Both the position numbers and the translations under genes were made by a program. The notes below the pieces were generated by a model. It was not told the DNA's origin. It made no database searches and worked only from the letters and a program-made list of their open reading frames with translations. Shown in pieces: positions 1 to 5,648 of a stretch of 5,648 nt of DNA (positions are counted from its first letter, which is position 1; the number at the start of each line of letters is the position of its first letter). Source of the DNA: Muribaculaceae bacterium (GTDB lineage: Bacteria; Bacteroidota; Bacteroidia; Bacteroidales; Muribaculaceae); contig JAGCVR010000131.1 of assembly GCA_017962285.1 (NCBI GenBank), positions 1 through 5,648 of the forward strand. The letters are read 5' to 3'.

Positions 1-1018
1 CGTTCTCCTTTGGTCCGGCAGTCCATTTGTTGTGGTAATATCCCGCCTGAATACGGCATTTTTTCAAGAACCAGTACTGTATTCCCGCTGAATAACGGTT
101 CTGAATGCCACGATAATTGTCAAGATGATCATACGAAGCTATCAGTTCCAGCCCACGAGTCAAGACATTCTTAGCGGTAGCAGTTATGTAGCATCCATTG
201 CTCTTCAGCGAGCAGTCTTTTCCCCACATCCATTCGCCACGCACATCCAGAGGCGCAGTCTTGAGTTCGGCACCTGCCGCAAACCTACGGCGCGAAAAGT
301 TGCCGTTTGCCTTAATACCAGTCAATGCCGGCACGTCCACGCTCACATACTCGCCACCAATCTTTTCAACGGCAGTATTGCCCGTGCCAAGAATCATGGA
401 GCCACTGAGTTTCAATGTCTCGAGCGGCATAACGCCAATACGCGCCACAAAATCCTTCTGTGAGTTATTGTCGCGCTTGTTGCGTCCAGCCCCACTCATC
501 ACAGCAACATCATAACTGATGCGTCCCCGCAAGAATTCTCCAAACATGGTGATACCCAAGTCTCGCCCCGCTCCACCTGGCATCATCAAGGGGCTGCCGC
601 CGCAAATCATGTCTGTGGTCACGAGCGATGTCTGAGTAATCAGTCCCATTTTCGACGGAGAGATGGGATTCTCTATTGAGAACGGTGTCTTGAACTGCCC
701 AACTTTGAATTTCAGCTCTGGAAACACAGCATAACTCATCCAAAGTTCATGCAGAGTGAACCCCTTGAAGTCGAACATAAGGAACGCATCCATCTTCTTC
801 GTAACCTTCACGTTGGTTATAAAAACGAGCTTATTGATGAGAAATTCATTGCTCGGTGATGAATTGTCATGATATTCCCAGCCAAGCTGTGCATATCCCG
901 TGAATGTTACTCGCTGCATTATCTTCCCTATTACCGAAGTGCTGTCGATATTCAACGCGCCAGCATTGAAAACACTGAGAAGAAAAGCAATTGATAATGA
1001 TAGTTTTAGCTTGTTCAT
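1..1018 (-). CDS. Outer-membrane porin, phosphate-selective porin O/P-like (3' end outside the window)
   Basis: The frame is open from an ATG at 1018-1016 down to the window edge: 339 codons without a stop, so the C-terminus is missing. Residues 1-22 or so form a signal peptide (MNKLKLSLSIAFLLSVFNAGA). The mature chain has the alternating aromatic/polar strands of an outer-membrane beta-barrel, starting with VTFTGYAQLGWEYHD. Segments such as KVGQFKTPFSIENPISPS, a glycine-rich stretch followed by GRDLGITMFGEF, and DVAVMSGAGRNKRDNNSQKD match the pattern I know from the Porin_O_P family (OprO/OprP-like), which makes anion- or phosphate-permeable channels. Family members are usually about 350-400 residues, so little is probably missing. 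It follows the thioredoxin-like lipoprotein gene by only 9 bp, implying co-transcription; no Shine-Dalgarno sequence precedes the ATG. Four cysteines (139, 269, 276, 321) are unusual for an outer-membrane barrel. The substrate is unknown: phosphate selectivity is a family label, not something visible here. Confidence 0.85.
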   Translation of the reverse strand, partial: MNKLKLSLSIAFLLSVFNAGALNIDSTSVIGKIMQRVTFTGYAQLGWEYHDNSSPSNEFLINKLVFITNVKVTKKMDAFLMFDFKGFTLHELWMSYAVFPELKFKVGQFKTPFSIENPISPSKMGLITQTSLVTTDMICGGSPLMMPGGAGRDLGITMFGEFLRGRISYDVAVMSGAGRNKRDNNSQKDFVARIGVMPLETLKLSGSMILGTGNTAVEKIGGEYVSVDVPALTGIKANGNFSRRRFAAGAELKTAPLDVRGEWMWGKDCSLKSNGCYITATAKNVLTRGLELIASYDHLDNYRGIQNRYSAGIQYWFLKKCRIQAGYYHNKWTAGPKEN

Positions 1019-1027
1019 GAAAACGAC

Positions 1028-2020
1028 TTATTTTTGTTTGCTCAGGTTTTTCTCAAAATCAGCCACCAGTTCCTCCCCTTGCAGTCCGCGGGAAATGATT
1101 TTCCCCTGAGGATCGAAAAGGATGATGTGGGGTATTCCCAGAATTCCATAAATGTTTGTGGGCTCCTCAATTTTTGTCTTGCCTATCATCACTTCCCACG
1201 GAATTTCCAGTTCTTCTATCGCTGTGTAAGTGTCCTTTGGCTCATCCCACACGGCAATTCCCAGGAAGGTTACCTTTTCGCCCCACTTTTCATACAGCGG
1301 CTTAAGTGTCTGCTGGATTTCATTGCGGCATGGTCCGCACCAACTTGCCCAGAAGTCGGCAATCACCCATTCGCCCTTACCCACATAATCGCTAAGGCGG
1401 CGTGTCTTACCGTCGAAACAGTCAACGGCAAAATCCGTAAACTTCTTGCCCACCGCCGTGGTTTCCTTGCATTTGGCTTGGTTTATAGCCTTTTGTACAC
1501 GGACAAGATTGCGGTAACCTTCTGGAGCTAGATTCAGCAGCGAATCAATTTGACCCACCGAGAAATCATTATACATCAGGTAGTAGTTGAATGCCCACGG
1601 ACCTATGCCGTTGTCGCGGTTATCCTGATAAGCCTTGAGGAACAATTCGGCCTGTTGTTCCTCGGTTTCGGCACTCTCAAGCTGGTCATCGAGAGCATTC
1701 AGGCGGTCGTTGAGTTCTCCACCGGTAGCTCTGCCCTCTTCCCATTTAATCGACAAGTCGGCACCCTCCACTACAAATGCCATCCGCTTACCGTTCACCA
1801 CGAGGCGCGACATGTAACTCTGCTTCACTCTCCCCTCAAAAACGGCACAGGAATCTTTTACTATTGCGCTGTCAAGATTCTCACCCGAGTCATAACTCGT
1901 GATATATGCCACCGAGCCGTCAAGGCTTGCGTCAGTGAATGTAACCACAATCTTATACTTCTTACCATTGCAGGAAGCAAGCATCAATGCTATAATTAAT
2001 ACCGAAAGAATTTTTTTCAT
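1028..2020 (-). CDS. TlpA/ResA-like thiol-disulfide oxidoreductase lipoprotein with DUF4369-type N-terminus
   Basis: The 330-residue product starts MKKILSVLIIALMLASC, a lipoprotein signal with lipobox LASC and lipidated Cys17, so it should be anchored in a membrane facing the periplasm. Residues about 19-115 are a beta-rich region resembling DUF4369, common at the N-terminus of Bacteroidetes thioredoxin-like lipoproteins. Residues about 115-185 are helical and charged. Residues about 190-328 form the thioredoxin fold: ADFWASWCGPC with redox cysteines 228 and 231, and the cis-proline loop GIPHIILFDPQGKI with Pro297. Relatives reduce or exchange disulfides in exported proteins; the actual partner is unknown. 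The ATG at 2020 is preferred because it gives a perfect lipoprotein signal. The frame could be extended to a TTG at 2068, but that would translate the 8-bp repeat array and bury the signal sequence. It lies between the hydrolase fusion (62-bp gap) and the porin (9-bp gap). Function class is firm, physiological role is not. Confidence 0.93.
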   Translation of the reverse strand: MKKILSVLIIALMLASCNGKKYKIVVTFTDASLDGSVAYITSYDSGENLDSAIVKDSCAVFEGRVKQSYMSRLVVNGKRMAFVVEGADLSIKWEEGRATGGELNDRLNALDDQLESAETEEQQAELFLKAYQDNRDNGIGPWAFNYYLMYNDFSVGQIDSLLNLAPEGYRNLVRVQKAINQAKCKETTAVGKKFTDFAVDCFDGKTRRLSDYVGKGEWVIADFWASWCGPCRNEIQQTLKPLYEKWGEKVTFLGIAVWDEPKDTYTAIEELEIPWEVMIGKTKIEEPTNIYGILGIPHIILFDPQGKIISRGLQGEELVADFEKNLSKQK

Positions 2021-2082
2021 AATATTTTGTTTTTTAGTTGACAAGTTAACGAGTTGACAAGTTAACAAGCTATTTCTGATTA
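2021..2082 (-). other. Intergenic leader of the thioredoxin-like lipoprotein gene
   Basis: This 62-bp spacer separates the stop of the GH3 fusion gene from the ATG of the lipoprotein gene. More than half of it is the 8-bp tandem repeat at 2036-2067. The 15 bp next to the ATG are A/T-rich (on the minus strand AAAAAACAAAATATT), as is usual for Bacteroidetes translation starts, with no Shine-Dalgarno sequence. I could not find a convincing Bacteroidetes-type promoter (TTTG with TAnnTTTG) or a strong terminator hairpin, so read-through from the upstream gene is the simplest reading. Confidence 0.5.
2036..2067. repeat. Four tandem copies of an 8-bp unit (AGTTRACR)
   Basis: The plus strand reads agttgaca, agttaacg, agttgaca, agttaaca: four perfect-length 8-bp units differing only at two positions, so it is also a 16-bp unit repeated twice with one mismatch. 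Two units contain the palindromic hexamer GTTAAC, which permits weak pairing between copies 16 bp apart. The array lies wholly between genes, 16 bp upstream of the lipoprotein ATG. Read in the frame of that gene it would encode a Leu/Val/Asn/Ser/Thr-rich peptide, which I regard as spurious. I recall similar short GTTAAC/GTCAAC-type arrays between genes in Bacteroidales, but cannot verify this here. Its function is unknown. Confidence 0.85.
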
Positions 2083-5000
2083 CTATTTAACTATTGATTT
2101 ATAAATTTCTGTATGAATATGACTGCGCGCGCTTACGCGGGTAAAGTTCGGGTTATCGCGTGTGGGGCATACACGGTTGCTGAGGAACACATAAATCATG
2201 TCGTTCTTGGGATCAATCCAGTAACAGGTGCCTGTAAACCCAGTGTGTCCCACAGTCTCGGCAGTAGCTTCGTCGCACGTACTGGAGTTTTCCTTGTTTT
2301 CAAGGTTTGGCTTGTCGAAGCCCAGACCACGATGTGAGTTGGGACTCTTAGCCTGCAGGAATGTATCAACCGTGGTTTGCTTTAGGAATCTCACCCCACC
2401 ATAGGTGCCGCCATTGAGCCACATCTGGAAAAGTTTGGCAAGGTCATTGGCATTCGAGAAAAGTCCCGCATTACCCTGCACGCCTCCAGAGAATGCCGCC
2501 AATTCATCGTGAACATATCCGTGAATATGCTGGCGGCGCAGATATGTATCCTCTTCGGTGTAGGCGATTTGACTGGGAGAGAAGTGTCCAAGCGGCCGAT
2601 AACAGGTGTGGTAAGCCCCAAGTGGCCCGAACACACGTTTCTCCACAAAAGCGTCGAGGGTCTGCCCTGTGATGCGTTGAAGCGCATCGGCAAGCAGGCA
2701 GAAATTAAGACAACTGTAACGATAGCGTTTCTTCCCCAGTTTCGATGTGTAGATTCGTTGCATTATCGAATCGTAGGTTATCTTGCCACCCCATATTCCC
2801 TTAGCGATTTCTACTGGGAATTTCTCGCTTCGCACATCCGAGAGAATGTCGGTGCGCAGTTTCGCGTTTTTGTGTCCATAGGCGCCCTTCATCACTTTGA
2901 TGGTGTTGTCGTTTGTAGGCTTGCCGGTAATGAGTTTGCCAATGTAGGTCTTCGGGTCAAACATCATTTCCCACATACTCAGTGACGGCTGCATGCCGGT
3001 CTCGTGATAGAGCAGGTCCTCCATGGTAATGCCGCTCTTGTCGTCCACACGCATTCCCGGAATGAACTTGCTCACCTTGTCGGAAAGTGCGAATTTGCCC
3101 TCGTCATAAAGTTCCATGATTCCACTCAGCGTACCGGTAGCTTTCGACACCGACGCAAGTCCGTACAAAGTGCCGTCGGTAACAGGTGCCTTGTCGCTGT
3201 CACCTATGGTACCGTAAGCGCGGTTGCACACAATCTTTCCGTGACGCGCCACAAGAACTTCACATCCGGGGAAAGCTCCTTGCGCCACTCCATAGCGGGC
3301 AATAGAGTCAATCTTAATCAGCAGACTGTCGCCAAAGCCCACTTCCTGAGGCATCGTATAGCCAAGACGAGTGGCCTCATAATGAATTCCGAATCCGGCT
3401 TTAAGTGTCTTTTCGCGGTTATCGCCCGTCACCTTCAGCGACAGAGGCAGAACGCCATGGGCTGCATTGCCACCGAAAACGGTCTGTGCTGCATAGTCCT
3501 GTACCATTTCTCCATTCTGATAGGTAAGAACCACCGCCTTGACATTGCCGGAACCTATTACACGAGAATAATTCTTCACATCCGCTACCTTGCAATAAAG
3601 AACCACCACCAGATTCTTCACTTTCTTCGACAAGGCCTCGAGATTTGATTGCACGGCTGCATCATCCTGATCCACACTCACAATTACCATGGTGTGCTTC
3701 GCACTGTTCAATTTTGATGCAAAAGCCTCAATATCGGTTCCCACAGGACATGTATAGACTGTGGTGCGCGCATAATCGGCACACCGCTTTTGGAACATTG
3801 TGCCAGTTTCGTTGCTGCCAAAAGTAACCACTGCAATATTCTGCTGATGCAGATTCTTTACGGGCAGTATATCACCACTGTTTTTCACCACCGTCACGGC
3901 ATTTGAGCAAAGGCGGCGCTGCATCAGTCTGGCAGCTGGTGAATTCACCTGCTCCATTACGGTGTTGATATCTATTTCCGGCTTTTGGCTTAGTCCGAGC
4001 GCATACTTATAGCAAAGCATCTTTCTGCACTTGCCGTCAAGGTCATTCTGACTCAGTTCGCCCCTGTTCACGGCGTCCTTTATGGCTTTTATTTCATCGC
4101 TCACGTTGCGCGGCATAAGCAACACGTCGTTACCAGCCTTCAGCGCCTGAACACATGGAGAACCATCGGTCTTGGCACCACCCATTCCAAGCGCATCGGT
4201 GAACACAAGTCCCTGAAATCCCAGGTCGGTCCTGAGCAATTCATTGACATATTTCTCCGACATCGTCGAGGGCAACTGACGTTGGTCAATAGCGGGAACG
4301 TGCAGATGTCCGGTCATTATCCCCGACAGTCCGGCATTGACATACTGACGGAAAGGAAGCAACTCGCACAATTCCAATTCTTTGCGGCTTTTTTCCACAA
4401 CAGGCAACGACTTGTGGGAGTCCACCTGAGTCGAGCCATGTCCGGGAAAATGCTTTGCCACCGAAAGTACTTTGCCATCCTCAAGTCCTCGCGCGAAAGC
4501 GATGCCATGGCGAGCCACCAACTCCGGACTTTCCCCGAAAGAGCGACTCCCAACCACGCCATAGGGACCATTGTCAATCACGTCGAGAACCGGCGCGAAA
4601 TCCACTTGTATCCCCATCAGCCGGCACTGACGCGCCAATTCTCGACCATAATCATAAAAGACACGGTCGTCGGTGATGGCTCCAAGTGTCAGATTCCGGG
4701 GATAAGGTGTGGCATCCCTCATCCTCATTGTCAAGCCCCACTCGCCGTCAAGGGTTATCATCAGCGGCACTTTTGAGAGAGACTGAGCGTAGTTGATACA
4801 CCGTGCATGAGGAAGCAGAAGTCCCTCGTTGAATATCAATCCCCCTACATGATTCTCCTCCACAAGCACACGAATCTGGTCCATGGCGGCACTCTCAATG
4901 TCGGGATTGACACTCATCACGAACAACTGAGCTATACGCTCATCAGGTGAAAGTGCCTCAAAGGTGGCATTTACCCACTGTTCCATACCGGTTTTGTCAA

Positions 5001-5112
5001 CCGAATTGAACAGATTTGGTTCCACCTTGTGGGATTGAAGAGTTTTTGTGCTGGCACAAAACACCATTTGCGCCAGCACAATTAGCATTACCACTCGGTA
5101 TTTACAATTCAT
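2083..5112 (-). CDS. Exported NagZ-like GH3 beta-N-acetylhexosaminidase fused to an AmiE/beta-lactamase-like serine hydrolase
   Basis: The 1009-residue protein starts with a signal peptide (MNCKYRVVMLIVLAQMVFCAS); the Cys at 19 sits in a poor lipobox, so signal peptidase I processing is more likely. Residues about 55-375 are a GH3 catalytic barrel with NagZ hallmarks: LDGEWG, FAPVLDV, SRSFGESP, KHFPGHG (220-226), the Asp231-Ser-His233 acid/base dyad, and the nucleophile Asp306 in FTDALGM. NagZ enzymes remove GlcNAc from GlcNAc-MurNAc muropeptides. Residues about 390-560 resemble a GH3 C-terminal alpha/beta domain. Residues about 600-1000 are a beta-lactamase-family (PF00144) serine hydrolase: SVSK with Ser654 and Lys657, Tyr799 in YSCLNF, and HTG at 956-958. 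In Bacillus subtilis, AmiE of this family strips peptides from MurNAc, so a bifunctional muropeptide hydrolase is the likely role; an esterase or DD-peptidase activity is the alternative. Oddities are Cys801 where Asn or Asp is usual, a long SxxK-to-Tyr spacing, and 18 cysteines after the signal peptide. The 35-bp gap upstream implies an operon. Confidence 0.9.
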   Translation of the reverse strand: MNCKYRVVMLIVLAQMVFCASTKTLQSHKVEPNLFNSVDKTGMEQWVNATFEALSPDERIAQLFVMSVNPDIESAAMDQIRVLVEENHVGGLIFNEGLLLPHARCINYAQSLSKVPLMITLDGEWGLTMRMRDATPYPRNLTLGAITDDRVFYDYGRELARQCRLMGIQVDFAPVLDVIDNGPYGVVGSRSFGESPELVARHGIAFARGLEDGKVLSVAKHFPGHGSTQVDSHKSLPVVEKSRKELELCELLPFRQYVNAGLSGIMTGHLHVPAIDQRQLPSTMSEKYVNELLRTDLGFQGLVFTDALGMGGAKTDGSPCVQALKAGNDVLLMPRNVSDEIKAIKDAVNRGELSQNDLDGKCRKMLCYKYALGLSQKPEIDINTVMEQVNSPAARLMQRRLCSNAVTVVKNSGDILPVKNLHQQNIAVVTFGSNETGTMFQKRCADYARTTVYTCPVGTDIEAFASKLNSAKHTMVIVSVDQDDAAVQSNLEALSKKVKNLVVVLYCKVADVKNYSRVIGSGNVKAVVLTYQNGEMVQDYAAQTVFGGNAAHGVLPLSLKVTGDNREKTLKAGFGIHYEATRLGYTMPQEVGFGDSLLIKIDSIARYGVAQGAFPGCEVLVARHGKIVCNRAYGTIGDSDKAPVTDGTLYGLASVSKATGTLSGIMELYDEGKFALSDKVSKFIPGMRVDDKSGITMEDLLYHETGMQPSLSMWEMMFDPKTYIGKLITGKPTNDNTIKVMKGAYGHKNAKLRTDILSDVRSEKFPVEIAKGIWGGKITYDSIMQRIYTSKLGKKRYRYSCLNFCLLADALQRITGQTLDAFVEKRVFGPLGAYHTCYRPLGHFSPSQIAYTEEDTYLRRQHIHGYVHDELAAFSGGVQGNAGLFSNANDLAKLFQMWLNGGTYGGVRFLKQTTVDTFLQAKSPNSHRGLGFDKPNLENKENSSTCDEATAETVGHTGFTGTCYWIDPKNDMIYVFLSNRVCPTRDNPNFTRVSARSHIHTEIYKSIVK

Positions 5113-5118
5113 ATTTTT

Positions 5119-5124
5119 TCCTTT
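5119..5124 (-). promoter_or_regulatory. Possible ribosome binding site of the GH3 fusion gene
   Basis: On the minus strand AAAGGA stands 6 bases before the ATG at 5112, followed by an A/T-only spacer. It is the only Shine-Dalgarno-like match before any start in this window. Bacteroidetes depend little on such sites, so it may be chance; it nonetheless agrees with the chosen ATG. Confidence 0.35.
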
Positions 5125-5147
5125 AGCGATATTAGATTCTGATTCTT

Positions 5148-5648
5148 TTATTTCTGCTTCATCCGCACATCGTCAGTTGAGTCGATCATCTTGCCCTGGG
5201 CTTTAAGGTCTTTCACATACTGCAGCATGTGAATTCCATACTTCACATCGTCGACCCACAGTTTATTGGCACGTGTAAATGCCACCATATAGTCGCCGCC
5301 GCTGGCGAGATAATCAATTGTTGCCACTTTGTAAATCTTTTCGGGTTTGATTTTCTTGCCACGAATCTTGGCGCTTGTTATCTGTGCTTTGTCGTTGAAA
5401 GTTACGCTCAGCTCCTTGCTCACGGCATCACCTCCTCGGTTTGCCAAGGTGTGCAGAGCATCCATCAGATCTGACCCCTTTATTTCGAGCACCACATAAC
5501 GGTTGTTGAATGGGAACATTGAGTTGATGACTCCCTCGGTAACAACGCCTTTAGGCATGTCGACCCTGATGCCGCCCTTGTTGACGATGGCACAGTCAAG
5601 GTCCTTTATACCCGACACCTTTTTCACGATTTCCATCGTTGCGTCGCA
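5148..5648 (-). CDS. 5'-nucleotidase C-terminal-domain protein (5' end outside the window)
   Basis: The last 166 codons plus stop of a gene that enters from the right edge; the frame is already open at 5648 (reading CDAT before MEIVKK), so the Met at 5636 is internal rather than a start. The sequence matches the C-terminal substrate-binding domain of UshA-type 5'-nucleotidases (PF02872): CAIVNKGGIRVDMP, the FPFNN motif followed by VVLEIKGSDL, and YLASGGDYMVAF near the C-terminus. In this family the asparagine/arginine and the aromatic and Gly-Gly-Asp motifs bind the nucleotide, while the metal-binding phosphatase residues lie in a separate N-terminal domain that is not visible here. Members hydrolyse nucleotides or related phosphate esters in the periplasm. 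In Bacteroidetes the two domains are, as I recall, often on separate adjacent genes; which applies here cannot be seen. The hydrolase fusion gene follows after 35 bp, probably in the same transcript. Confidence 0.88.
   Translation of the reverse strand, partial: CDATMEIVKKVSGIKDLDCAIVNKGGIRVDMPKGVVTEGVINSMFPFNNRYVVLEIKGSDLMDALHTLANRGGDAVSKELSVTFNDKAQITSAKIRGKKIKPEKIYKVATIDYLASGGDYMVAFTRANKLWVDDVKYGIHMLQYVKDLKAQGKMIDSTDDVRMKQK

Noticed and set aside
510..743. Short minus-strand open frame within the porin gene
   Set aside because: It is out of frame with the continuous 339-codon porin frame and shows no protein-like features. The minus-strand frames at 2391-2693 and 4317-4577 fail for the same reason against the fusion gene.
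1019..1027. Possible frameshift or broken porin, given no complete stop-bounded frame in this region
   Set aside because: Codon-by-codon reading from 1018 to 2 is uninterrupted; the gene simply continues past the left edge of the window.
2021..2068. Upstream extension of the lipoprotein gene to a TTG at 2068
   Set aside because: The added 16 residues would only translate the 8-bp repeat array and would displace the lipoprotein signal; the ATG at 2020 gives a standard LASC lipobox with Cys17.
2021..2082. Bacteroidetes-type promoter before the lipoprotein gene
   Set aside because: The TTAACTTG strings created by the repeats only loosely resemble TAnnTTTG, and no properly spaced TTTG element was found.
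3004..3648. Plus-strand open frame of 214 codons inside the hydrolase fusion gene
   Set aside because: It lies antisense to a region with clear domain motifs, has no recognisable motif or ribosome binding site, and is a composition shadow. The same holds for 1034-1531, 1550-1999, 2509-2985 and 4282-4776.
5055..5112. Lipoprotein signal in the GH3 fusion protein (Cys19)
   Set aside because: The residues before Cys19 are M-V-F, with bulky Phe at -1 where Gly, Ala or Ser is expected, so an ordinary cleavable signal peptide is more likely.

Overview
The window reads as a single minus-strand gene cluster from a Bacteroidales bacterium, perhaps Prevotellaceae or Muribaculaceae; the lineage is inferred. 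The clues are a DUF4369/TlpA-type lipoprotein with an LASC lipobox, a Porin_O_P-like outer-membrane barrel, a GH3 (NagZ-like)/serine-hydrolase fusion of about 1000 residues, a nucleotidase C-terminal domain, and short A/T-rich leaders with weak or no Shine-Dalgarno sequence. No RNA gene, mobile element, CRISPR array or clear terminator is visible.

In transcription order (right to left) the layout is as follows. (1) 5648-5148: 3' part of a 5'-nucleotidase C-terminal-domain protein, whose 5' end lies outside the window. (2) 5112-2083: an exported 1009-residue protein joining a NagZ-type GH3 beta-N-acetylhexosaminidase, a GH3-C-like middle domain and a beta-lactamase-fold serine hydrolase (PF00144 type). 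(3) A 62-bp spacer carrying four tandem copies of an 8-bp unit (2036-2067). (4) 2020-1028: a thioredoxin-like lipoprotein with a WCGPC active site. (5) 1018-1: an outer-membrane porin, open for 339 codons and cut by the window edge; no stop falls inside the window. Gaps are 35, 62 and 9 bp, so co-transcription is likely.

Every product has export features or belongs to a normally exported family, so the cluster probably works in the periplasm and outer membrane. The central enzyme resembles a fusion of the two activities that Bacillus subtilis encodes as separate neighbouring genes for muropeptide recovery: NagZ (GH3) and AmiE (beta-lactamase-fold N-acetylmuramoyl-L-alanine amidase). A scavenging role fits the set: nucleotides and muropeptides are trimmed in the periplasm, a porin provides entry, and a thiol oxidoreductase maintains cysteine-rich neighbours. 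That link is inference. The most notable details are the fusion, a Cys in place of the usual Asn/Asp of the YxN motif, an apparent insertion in the serine-hydrolase domain, 18 cysteines in the exported fusion protein next to a thioredoxin-like gene, and the 8-bp repeat array.
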